A stretch of 64,000 nt of DNA from JAADIV01 sp964439085. GTDB lineage: Bacteria; Desulfobacterota; Desulfobulbia; Desulfobulbales; VMSU01. How positions within the stretch are numbered: the stretch's first letter is position 1; every line of letters starts with the position of its first letter. The position numbers and the translations under genes are program-made. Positions 8,444-17,960 of the stretch are shown here, one piece after another. The notes beneath the pieces were generated by a model. The model did not search any database, was not told the DNA's origin, and saw nothing but the letters and a program-made list of their open reading frames with translations. The stretch is from assembly GCA_964439085.1 (NCBI GenBank), contig CAYTNB010000001.1, forward strand, positions 1-64,000. Reading direction: 5' to 3'.

Positions 8444-9799
8444 ATGGCTTTAACTGGTATACAAATCTTGAAAATGCTCCCAAAGAAGAATTGCGGGGAA
8501 TGTAAGATACCTACGTGTTTGGCTTTTGCTATGAAAGTAGCGGCCGGACAGATGGAGATCGGTGAATGTCCCTATGTTGACGACGAGGTTAAAGCAACCA
8601 TCGGGGAGGCTTCGGCACCTCCAATTAGAACCATCAAAATTGGTACGGGGCAAGGCGCTTTTGCCGCAGGTGGTGAGACATGTCTGTCAAGACATGAAAA
8701 ACGTTTTGAGCATCAAACCGGTATTGGCGTGCTTATCCATACTGAAATGGATGATGATGCGGTAAACAGTCGTTTGCAAAACTTCAATAAACTGGAATAC
8801 GAAAGAGTTGGGGTCATAATGAAGCCTGACCTCATTGCAATTAAAGACGCTAAGAACGATGCGGCTTCATTTGTTGATCTGGTTCAAAAGGTTATGACTG
8901 AGTCACCTGCTGCTAATCTCATTTTAATGAGCGAGTCTGTTGGCAATATGAAGGCTGCGGTTGAAATATGTAAGGATAAACAGCCCCTCCTTTATGCTGC
9001 GAGCAGTGATAACATGCAAGATATGGCTGATTTGTCCAAGGAGGTTAATTGTCTCCTGGCAGTTAAGGGCAAAAATCTTGATGATGCTGTGGAAATTTCT
9101 GACAATCTGCTCAAGGCCGGCCTGAAAGATTTGGTTGTTGATACCGGTGCACGTACCATGAAGGCGGCTTTTGAGGATAATATTGTTTGTCGCAGGGCGG
9201 CAATTAATAAAAAATTCAAACCCTTGGGATTCCCTACCATTGCCTTCCCTTGTGAGATGACCGATGATCTGATGCTAGAGGCAATGATTTCCTCTGTCCT
9301 GATCGCTAAATATGCCGGGATTGTTATTCTATCTGATTTGCAGGGAGATGTTTTGTTTCCCCTATTTCTAGAGCGTTTGAATATTTTTACTGATCCGCAG
9401 CGCCCTATGGTTGTGGAAGAGGATGTTTATCCCTTAAACGGCCCTGATGAGAATTCCCCGGTAGTTATTACCTGTAATTTCTCACTTACCTACTTTATCG
9501 TCTCTGGCGAAATTGAAGGCTCTAAGGTTCCAACATGGTTGTTGATTAAGGATACCGAAGGTCTATCAGTTTTGACTGCTTGGGCGGCCGGTAAGTTTGG
9601 GGCAGATCTCATTGCTCAATTTATCAAAAAATCTGGGATTGAAGACAAAATTAAGCATCGTGAACTTCTGATACCTGGTTATTTAGCGACAATTAAAGGC
9701 GAGCTTGAAGAAGAATTGCCTGATTGGACAATTACCATTGGTCCACGTGAGGCCGGTCATATCCCAGCCTGTCTGAAAGAATGGACGCCTGTGTCTTAA
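8444..9799 (+). CDS. acsC: Corrinoid iron-sulfur protein large subunit (AcsC, CODH/ACS gamma)
   Basis: This 451-aa subunit carries the cobamide and a 4Fe-4S cluster and shuttles methyl groups from methyl-tetrahydrofolate to AcsB. The N-terminal cluster motif C17-x2-C20-x4-C25-x16-C42 is complete (NCGECKIPTC ... GECPY). The middle is the TIM-barrel-like methyl-carrier domain and the C-terminal part is the corrinoid-binding domain (TWLLIKDTEGLSVLTAWAAG). A strong GGAGGAAG site precedes the ATG. Its partner small subunit is the C-terminal part of the MetF-AcsD fusion. The methyltransferase acsE is not found in the window. Confidence 0.96.
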   Translation: MALTGIQILKMLPKKNCGECKIPTCLAFAMKVAAGQMEIGECPYVDDEVKATIGEASAPPIRTIKIGTGQGAFAAGGETCLSRHEKRFEHQTGIGVLIHTEMDDDAVNSRLQNFNKLEYERVGVIMKPDLIAIKDAKNDAASFVDLVQKVMTESPAANLILMSESVGNMKAAVEICKDKQPLLYAASSDNMQDMADLSKEVNCLLAVKGKNLDDAVEISDNLLKAGLKDLVVDTGARTMKAAFEDNIVCRRAAINKKFKPLGFPTIAFPCEMTDDLMLEAMISSVLIAKYAGIVILSDLQGDVLFPLFLERLNIFTDPQRPMVVEEDVYPLNGPDENSPVVITCNFSLTYFIVSGEIEGSKVPTWLLIKDTEGLSVLTAWAAGKFGADLIAQFIKKSGIEDKIKHRELLIPGYLATIKGELEEELPDWTITIGPREAGHIPACLKEWTPVS

Positions 9800-9811
9800 C
9801 TATCAATCTTT

Positions 9812-9825
9812 GTAACTATTCAGGT
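9812..9825 (+). repeat. Intergenic motif GTAACTATTCAGGT
   Basis: This 14-bp word in the acsC-fdhA spacer recurs exactly at 43607-43620. Its 9-10 bp core GTAACTATT(C) also occurs at 8338 and, inverted, at 5727 and 5821, all in intergenic DNA. It is possibly a terminal remnant of a small repeated element. Confidence 0.5.
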
Positions 9826-9987
9826 AGGGCTAATAAATACCCTAAACTCTGTAATGTAACTGCTCAGAGGTACTCCACATTCCCGTTTGGAATTCGAAAC
9901 ATACTAGTCGCTTTCGAGAAGTCCAAAATGAACAAAAGCGGGGTACTCCTGATTAGTTATCAAATCTTTGCACATTGATTTTTTCTT

Positions 9988-12900
9988 ATGTCTATAAACC
10001 TTACGATTGATGGTCTGGAAATAACTGCTCAAGCCGGGATAACCGTACTTGAGGCAGCCAAGAGGGCTGATATTTATATCCCCACTCTTTGTCAGGTTGG
10101 AGGGAAACAAGCCGAACACCCTTGCGAATTGTGTGTAGTTGAGGTGGATGGCGGTACGGATCCATTGCGCTCATGTGTGATTCCCATAAAAGAGGGGATG
10201 AAGGTTGTTACTAGTTCAGAGACCTTAACTGAGCATAGGAAGGCTAAACTTTCGATCTTGGCTGAAACACATTTCGGCGATTGTAAGGCGCCATGCACAT
10301 TGACCTGTCCTGGGCAGATAAATGTGCACGGCTATATTGCCCATGTCGCCAAGGGCCAGTATGAAGAGGCGTTGCGCTTGGTTATGGAGCGTAATCCCTT
10401 CCCCTTCTCGGTGGGACGGGTCTGTCCCCGTTTTTGTGAGACTCGCTGCCGTAGAATTCTGGTCGACGAACCTGTTTCAATTAATCATTTAAAACGTTTT
10501 GTGGCTGATTGGTGTATGGCCCGAAAGGTTGATTTGAAATTGGGATGTGATGCGGCAACTGGCAAACGTGTAGCTGTGATTGGCGGCGGCCCGGCGGGCT
10601 TAACATCGGCTTTTTATCTGGCTCGTAAAGGCCATGATGTTACGGTTTATGAGGCCATGCCTAAATTGGGTGGTATGTTACGTTATGGTATGCCTGATTA
10701 CAAAATTCCACGTAAGGTTTTGGACTACGAGACCTCAAGCATTTTGCGCCTGGGAATATCGGTTAAATTTAACCAGAAATGGGGCGCTGATTTCACCCTG
10801 CAAAATCTTAAAGACCAAGGGGTTGATGCAATTTTTATTGGCACTGGTGCCTGGGTTCCCAAACCTCTGGATGTATCAGGTACAAATTTACCAAATGTTT
10901 ATGCGGGCACTGACTTTTTGCGTAGCGTTTCCGAGGGAGCGCCTTTATCGACAGGAGCCAGAGCTGTTGTTTTTGGCGGCAATAATATAGCTCTTGAAAC
11001 AGCCCGTTCCTTATTACGTTGTGGCGTTGATGAAGTTACAGTAGTTCACTCGAAGAGCAGAACAGGGATGACTGCTAATCAGCGCGTAATTAATGAGGCA
11101 GAAAAGGAAGGTGTGCAGTTCCTTATGGTTGCCTCTCCTGTGCAAATCACCCAGGTTCTTGATGGACTGGATGTTGAGCTTATTCGTATGCGCTTGACTG
11201 AACCAGATAAACGAGGTGTGCGACATCCTGAGGCAATTCCGGGCAGTTCCATTCATCTTGAGGTTGATACTGTAGTGCATGCCATGGGACAGATGGCATT
11301 TGCCGGTCAGAAAATTGCCGATCTTGGCATTGAAGCGTCTTTAGAATTAACCCAAAAAAATTGCCTGAAGGCCAACGTTAGGACTTCATCCACTAATATT
11401 GAAGGTATTTTTGCGGCAGGAGATGTTGTCTCCGGGCCTCGTACTGTTATCCAGACCGTCGTCGCCGCCAGGCGTGCAGCTGCTAACATCCATAGTTATA
11501 TGACGGGTGCTCCCAAAATAACTGAAAACCGTTTTAATTTCACCAGAGGGCGCTCCTTCGATGAAGTTGATTTACGGAATTTTGAGGGTATTAAGGTGAA
11601 ATTGCGGGAAAAAATGCCCACTCGACCGCCAGAAATTGCGGTGCAGGACTTTAATCAGATCAAGCTTGGCTTTACTGAGGAAATGGCTTTAAAGGAGGCT
11701 GGACGATGTTTGTCATGTGGCTGTTCAGCTTTTGAACAATGCGAATTGAAATCGCAGGCCATCGAACATAAGGTTAATCTGAATAAAACTGGCATAGGCA
11801 ATACTCCATCCTATAGTAGGGATACTTCACATCCAACTCTTACTGTTGATTTAAATAAATGCATTTATTGTCAACGCTGTATGAATAGTTGTGAGTATAA
11901 GGCTCTTGATTTAAGCTCTGAGAGCTTTGATGATAAGGGACGTGCCATTGGTATAAGTCTGAAATTTAATGATAATTGTGTTGCCTGTGGACGTTGCTCT
12001 GAATTTTGTACGACTGGCGCCCTTGCCAAGACTGCCAGCTTGGTGCCAATTATTACCGAGACGGTAAAAGAAGTTAAGTCTACCTGCCCTTATTGTGGAG
12101 CGGGCTGTCAGGTTATTTTGCGGGTCAAAAATAATACTATTATGGAGCTCTGTGCCGATCCAGAACAAGCCCCCAATTATGGAGCTTTATGTGTAAAGGG
12201 CCGTTTCGGTTTTGATTTTGTGCAACATCGAGATCGTCTTACTACGCCCTTGATTCGTCAGGGTGGGCAATTGGTTGAGACTACTTGGGAAGAGGCATTA
12301 AATCATGTAGCCAAGCGTTTTTTCGATCTGAAAGCGATGTATGGCCCAGATTCGATTGCCGGTTTTTCCTGTGCCAGGGCGACTAATGAGGATAATTTCA
12401 TTATGCAGAAGTTTATGCGTACGTCCTTAGGCACAAATAATATTGATCATTGCGCCAGGCTCTGACACGCTCCCACGGTGGCCAGTCTGGCCATCTCGTT
12501 TGGAAGCGGGGCAATGACTAATTCCATTGCCGATATAGCTGAATCGGATGTAATTATGATGATTGGGTCTAACGCCGATACCGGTCATCCAACTATAGGC
12601 CTCCGTCTTCATCAGGCCATAGATAATGGAGCAAAATTAATTGTCATTGATCCGCGTGGCACAGGGTTTGCCAGGCGGGCTGATCATTGGGTTAGTGTAG
12701 CTCCAGGCAGCGATGTAGCACTCTTGAATGGGATGATGCGGGTTATCATAGAGGAAGATATTTATGATCGTGAATTTGTTCAGTCACGTACCGAAAATTA
12801 TGAAGAACTTCAGATTGTTACAGAAAAATATACACCAGAATATGTAAGGGACATTACTGGGGTATCTGAAGAGCAGCTTCGTGATGTTGCCCGATTGTAT

Positions 12901-14094
12901 GCCAGTCCAGGTAAAAAATGTGCAATATTCTATGGTATGGGTTTGGCGCATCATGCGACGGGCACCGATAATGTAAAAAGCGTAGCTAATCTCGCTATGC
13001 TCTGTGGTAAACTTGGCGTGCCCGGTGGTGGAGTTAATCCTCTCCGTGGTCAGAATAATGTGCAAGGGGCCTGTGATATGGGGGCCTTGTTTAACACATT
13101 GCCGGGATATTTAGGTCTATCCAATGATGACGTTTTTGATCGATACGAAGAGATGTGGGGTATTAAATTACCTCGTCGTCCCGGCAAGGCCGCCACTGAG
13201 GTCTGGGATGCTATTCATGAGGGTGAAATTAGAAGTTTATATATTATGGGAGAGGATCCGGTTCTTGCCGACCCCAACGCTCATCACGCCGTAGAGGCGC
13301 TGGAAAAACTAGATTTTCTGGTTGTGCAGGATATATTTTTGACCGATACTGCCAAGATGGCAGATGTTGTTCTGCCTGCAGCCTGTTTTGCCGAAAAGGA
13401 CGGGACATTTACCAGTACGGAGCGGCGGGTACAGAGGGTACGTAAGGCAGTTGATCCCCCTGGTATTGCTAAGCCTGATTGGCAGATTTTTTGTGAGCTC
13501 TCCCAAAAAATGGGTTATGAGATGGATTACGAGTCGGCGGCTGATATATTTCTAGAGGCGGCTTCTCTGGCTCCCCAGTATAAAGGGATTTCTTATCCAC
13601 GGATTGAGCAAACAGGTTTGCAATGGCCGGTACCAAATAGGAGTCATCCGGGCACAACCGTTATGCATGTTGGAAAATTTACGCAAGGCCTGGGGCTATT
13701 CATCCCGGAGGATTATACTCCGCCAAAAGAAATGCCAGATACTGAATATCCCATGCTTTTTACCACTGGCCGTCACTACGCCCAGTATAATTTTGGCAGT
13801 ATGACCAGAAAGACTGAAGGGATAGAAAAAATTTGTTCTGAAGCACTGGCGGAGATAAACCCCGTTGATGCGGATAGGCTGCAAATTGAAGAAGGAGCCT
13901 GGATTAAAATTACCTCCAGGCGGGGTGAGGTTAAGACTCGGGTCACTGTTACCGATAATTCGCAAGTGGGAACGGTTTTTATTCCTTATCATTTCGCAGA
14001 AGTGCCGGTTAATCAGCTTACCTTGAATACCCTTGACAGGTTATCAAGAAGTCCACAGTATAAAATTTGCTCTGTTAAAATTGAAAAAGTGTAA
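9988..14094 (+). CDS. fdhA: Selenocysteine formate dehydrogenase alpha subunit fused to NuoG-like ferredoxin and NfnB/GltD-like flavoprotein domains
   Basis: The frame is interrupted only by a TGA at 12463-12465 (residue 826) in the context DHCARL-U-HSPTVASLA, the Sec active site of Mo/W formate dehydrogenases. The full product is 1368 aa. Domains: 2Fe-2S ferredoxin (C35, C46, C49, about C63); Cys-rich linker; NfnB/GltD-like FAD/NAD(P) module with GGGPAG (about 199) and FGGNNIALETA (about 327); 4Fe-4S motifs CIYCQRCMNSC (about 625) and CVACGRCSEFC (about 664); the CPYCGAGC cluster (about 700); then the bis-MGD catalytic and C-terminal MopB domains. It oxidises formate or reduces CO2. The flavin module suggests NAD(P)H coupling or bifurcation with the HdrA-MvhD genes downstream. 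No clear Shine-Dalgarno precedes the ATG, but the start fits the ferredoxin N-terminus. Confidence 0.95.
12466..12502 (+). promoter_or_regulatory. SECIS-like hairpin for fdhA Sec826
   Basis: Eleven nt after the UGA, GGTGGCC (12477-12483) pairs with GGCCATC (12489-12495; one G-T or mismatch) around the loop AGTCT. Size, distance and the GU-containing loop fit the bacterial SECIS that recruits SelB, as known for E. coli fdhF. Confidence 0.8.
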
Positions 14095-14201
14095 ATATTC
14101 TTGAGCATCACTTGGCACTTATGTTTACGGAGTTAAGGGTAGATTGTAGTCCTCTACCTGAACAGTTATAAAAAAGTATTATAAATAATTGGAGTTGCAA
14201 T

Positions 14202-17200
14202 ATGGCAAAGGCAGTAAAAGGCAAGAAAGCCACTAAAAATGATGCTTCTGGTGCTGTGATGGTACTGGGTGGCGGGATCGCCGGGGTGCAAGCGGCTCTC
14301 GATCTCACTGATTTGGGCTATTATGTCTATCTGGTTGAAAAAAATCCTGCTATTGGCGGGGTGATGGCTCAACTGGATAAGACCTTTCCTACCAACGATT
14401 GTGCCCTCTGAATCCTGGCACCCAAGCTGGTAGAGGCCGGTCGGTCTCCAAATATAGAGATTTTAAGTAACTCTGATTTTGTTGCTCTGGAAGGAAAACC
14501 TGGTGCTTTTACGGCCAAGGTGAATATGCGGCCTCGTTTTATTGACGCCGATAAGTGTACCGCTTGTGGCCTGTGTACCCAGTATTGTCCACGGCATTTG
14601 CAGGATAATTTTAATGAGGGTCTGAATCTTACCCGCCCCATTCACATTGATTATCCACAGGCAGTACCTGCGACTTATTATATTGATCCCGCTTCATGTC
14701 TGCATGTTACAGAAGGTACATGTCAGATATGTGTGCCTGTTTGTCGTAGTCATGCCATTAACTTTAATCAGAAGCCCACTAAGAAGAAATTAAAGATTGG
14801 TGCAGTAGTTTTGGCTCCAGGCTTTGGTAAGGTTTCCAATGAGACCCTGGCTAAATATAGCTACGGAGAACATGCCGATGTAGTCACCAGCTTGGAGTTT
14901 GAGCGATTGCTGAACCCTTCTGGGCCTTATATGGGTAATGTCCTTACCCTGTCCGATCAACGGCATCCCAAGCGCATGGCCTTTATCCAATGTGTGGGTT
15001 CGCGAGATTTAGGTTGTGGTAACGGTTATTGCTCCTCGGTTTGTTGTATGTACGCCATTAAAGAAGCGATGGTGGCGAAAGAGCACGATCCTGAGTTGGA
15101 CATAACTATTTATTATATGGATATGCGTACTCAGGGCAAGGATTTTGATGCAGCCCAAAAGAGGGCCGAGGATCAGTTTGGTATCAAGTTTGTCCGGGCC
15201 AAGGTGGCGGGTGTCACTCCCTGGGATGAGAAGGGGCTTAAATTAACCTATTCTACTATGGCAGGTGAACATAGTTTTGAACAATTCGATATGGTGGTTC
15301 TTTCAGTCGGGCTTGACGCCCCAAAGGATGCTCAACAAATTAGCAAGATGCTGGATGTGGATCTTAACCAGTTTGATTTTTGTAAAACTGATCCTTTCTA
15401 TCCCCTAAATTCCAGCCGGGAAGGAGTCTATGTAGCCGGTGCCTTTCAGGGGCCGTGCGATATTCCTGAAAGTGTTACCCAATCATCGGCTGTTGCCGGT
15501 ATTGCCGCTGGCGCCCTGAAAAAACAGCGTGGCAAGGGGTATGTGATTAAATCATATCCTCAGGAGACGGATATTGCCGAGGAAGAAATTAGAATCGGTG
15601 TTTTTACCTGCCATTGCGGGATCAACATCGGTGGTGTTGTGGATGTGCCTAGGGTAGATGCCTACACCGATAATATGGAGAATGTCGTCTTTCATCAGGA
15701 ATCCATGTATAGCTGTTCTCAGGATGCTCAGGAGATGCTGAAAAAGCGCATCAAAGATCATAAGTTAAACCGGGTTGTAATTGCGGCTTGTTCACCGAGG
15801 ACTCATGAGCCATTATTCCAGGAGACCTTAAAGGATGCGGGCCTAAATCGCTCCTTGTTTGAGATGGTCAATATCAGAGATCAATGTTCTTGGGTGCACG
15901 CCAACGAACCTGAGGCTGCTACCGATAAGTCGATGGATTTGATTCGTATGGCGGTTGCAAAGGCTAATAAAATTCAGCCTTTGCCTGAGCAGACGGTGCC
16001 TGTTACCGATAAGGCATTGGTAATTGGTGGTGGTGTGGCAGGGCTTACGGCAGCCCTTACTTTGGCGGAACAGGGATTTCATTGCACCCTTGTTGAAAGA
16101 GAAAATGCGGTGGGTGGGAATCTTCTTGATATTCAGCGGACTATCGAAGGTGTCGAGACTGCCAAGACTTTAAAGAAAATCGTTGCTAATGTAAAAAATG
16201 AAAAGCTTATTGATGTGATGCTCAATGCAGAGCTTACTACTATTAGTGGGTTTGTTGGTAATTTTTCATCTATAGTCAAGGTTTGTGGCAAGAAAGGCGA
16301 AGTTGAACATACCATCGATCACGGTGTTATTATTCTGGCTACAGGTGGTAAAGAGCACGCACCCGCCAAAGTCTTGGGTCGGGAACCTGTTAAGTCCAAC
16401 AAGATAGTCACACAAAAGGAATTGGAGAAGCGTCTTAACGGTAGGGCTAAGGATCGGGCTCCGAAATCAGTGGTTATGGTGCAATGTGCTGGGTCGCGTG
16501 GTGATGATTTGGGCTATTGCAGCAAGGTTTGTTGCAATCACGCCGTTAAAAATGCTTTGCATATTAAGGAAATTAGCCCAGATTCCCAGGTAATTGTTCT
16601 CTATCGTGATATGCGAACCTACGGTTATGCCGAAGAAAAGTACCGTCAGGCCCGTGAACTTGGGGTCATTTTTATACCCTATGAGGTGGACAAAAAACCG
16701 CAGATAAACAAGAAGGGCAGCAACGTTCAGATAAACTTCTTTGATCCCATGTTGCAAGAGGACGTGAGCATTAATCCTGATTTGATTACCTTGAGTGTGG
16801 GTATTGTGCCTCAGAGTACGGATACCTTGAGTAAATTACTGAAGGTGCCGGTGACTATGCATAATTTCTTTATGGAGGCGCATGTCAAACTGCGGCCCGT
16901 TGAGATGCCGGTGGCCGGTGTTTATGTCTGTGGGTTGGCTCATTCACCTAAACCGTTGAATGAGACCATTATTCAAGCGCAAGCGGCGGCGGCCAAGGCT
17001 GCTATGCCTCTGGTTAAGGGAGTGGTCTCTGTCGAACCGATTGTTTCACATGTTGATAAGGATGCTTGTATAGGTTGTGGCCTGTGCGCTAGTCTCTGCC
17101 CATACCAGGCAATTCAGATTATTAAGGTGGACAAAAAACGTAAGGCCGAGACTGTTGTGGCATCCTGTAAGGCCTGTGGAATTTGTGCCTCACATTGCCC

Positions 17201-17285
17201 CACTTTTGCAATCTCCATGGGCGGTTTTACTAACGAACAGATTAACTCTCAAATAGAGGCCTTTGGCCAGAAAATAGAGGAGTAA
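14202..17285 (+). CDS. hdrA: Selenocysteine HdrA-like heterodisulfide reductase subunit A, double-length
   Basis: An in-frame TGA at 14409-14411 (residue 70) lies in TNDCAL-U-ILAPKLVEAG, where other HdrA proteins have Cys. Reading it as Sec gives 1027 aa instead of two fragments. The protein holds two HdrA-like halves. Residues 1-460 have a FAD motif GGGIAG (about 24) and 4Fe-4S CTACGLCTQYC (about 119). Residues 460-1027 have the usual FTCHCGINIGG start, a second FAD motif GGGVAGLTA (about 608) and two C-terminal 4Fe-4S motifs (about 956 and 989). HdrA is the flavin-based bifurcating core of Hdr complexes. It is followed after 6 bp by mvhD. HdrB and HdrC, the usual partners, are absent here. 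GGAG precedes the ATG. Confidence 0.94.
14412..14452 (+). promoter_or_regulatory. SECIS-like hairpin for hdrA Sec70
   Basis: GAGGCC (14433-14438) pairs with GGTCTC (14443-14448; one G-U) around the 4-nt loop GGTC. It lies 21 nt after the UGA, somewhat farther than in E. coli fdhF. The loop again carries GGUC. Lower-stem pairing is not clear by eye. Confidence 0.6.
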
Positions 17286-17291
17286 TTTAGG

Positions 17292-17897
17292 ATGACTGAA
17301 GAGTTTAATCCCAAGATTCTTGGGTTTCTATGTAATTGGTGCTGTTATGCCGCTGCCGATGCTGCTGGTGTATCACGTTTCCAATATCCCCCTAATCTCC
17401 GGACGATCCGGGTGATGTGTACCGGCCGTGTTGACGCCGCCTTTATCCTGAGGGGCTTCGCTGAAGGCGCCGATGGTATTTTTACAGGCGGCTGACAACT
17501 TGGTGAATGTCATTACCAGGTTGGTAATTATGATGCGATGGGAGTTAATGCCTTGGTAAAGAAGGTGTTGACTGAGGTAGGAATAAATTCTGATCGTTTT
17601 AATCTGCGCTGGGCTTCTGCTGCTGAGGCGCCCAGGTTTGTGAACTTGATCACAGATTTTACCATGCAGGTAAAAAAGCTTGGCCCTCTTGGTGAGTCTG
17701 AGGGGCTTAACGCGGAAGATCTACAGACAAAAATAGCCAAGGCACTAGAACTTGTGAGTGATAAAAAACTCAGGGTTGCCTTTGGTAACGTAACCAAGGC
17801 GATGCGCAAGGAGGGAAGTAAAATAACCCCTGAGTGGATTGCCGATGTTGTGGATGAAAAATTAACTAAAACTATTAATGCTGCCTTATCCTCCTGA
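17292..17897 (+). CDS. mvhD: Selenocysteine MvhD-like hydrogenase/Hdr iron-sulfur subunit
   Basis: MvhD is a small 2Fe-2S protein that passes electrons to HdrA. The TGA at 17493-17495 (residue 68) lies in FTGG-U-QLGECHYQVGNYDA, replacing the Cys of the family motif GGCxxGxCHY. Decoded as Sec, the protein is 201 aa, a full-length MvhD plus a C-terminal extension. Other ligands visible are CNWCCYAAAD (about 14-20) and CTGRVD (about 43). It starts 6 bp after hdrA with GAGGAG as ribosome-binding site, so hdrA-mvhD is a clear transcription unit, probably with fdhA. It ends the + strand block. A long hairpin separates it from the convergent kinase gene. Confidence 0.95.
17496..17530 (+). promoter_or_regulatory. 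SECIS-like hairpin for mvhD Sec68
   Basis: A perfect stem ATTACC (17512-17517) / GGTAAT (17523-17528) closes the loop AGGTT. It begins 16 nt after the UGA. The loop sequence resembles the other two SECIS candidates in this operon. Confidence 0.75.
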
Positions 17898-17914
17898 AAC
17901 GGGGCGGGATGCGG

Positions 17915-17960
17915 TTAACTTAAGGGAAGCTCTATTTTAAAGGTGCTTTCCTTGAGTTAA
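17915..17960. terminator. Long hairpin between convergent mvhD and histidine kinase genes
   Basis: TTAACTTAAGGGAAGC (17915-17930) pairs with GCTTTCCTTGAGTTAA (17945-17960) over 16 positions with two G-U pairs and a 14-nt loop. It covers the kinase stop codon and probably acts as a bidirectional 3'-end structure, although no T-tract follows on either strand. Confidence 0.6.

Noticed and set aside
9781..9978. Small ORF between acsC and fdhA
   Set aside because: It overlaps the acsC end, lacks a ribosome-binding site and its product is not protein-like. The spacer also contains a repeated intergenic motif.
12463..12465. TGA that appears to truncate formate dehydrogenase, with similar stops at 14409 and 17493
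   Set aside because: Each sits at a known Sec/Cys active site, with homologous sequence continuing in frame and a hairpin after it, so they are selenocysteine codons and not pseudogene stops.
14108..14135. Sigma-54 promoter before hdrA (TGGCAC at about 14112)
   Set aside because: The matching -12 element (TTGC) is absent at the required spacing.
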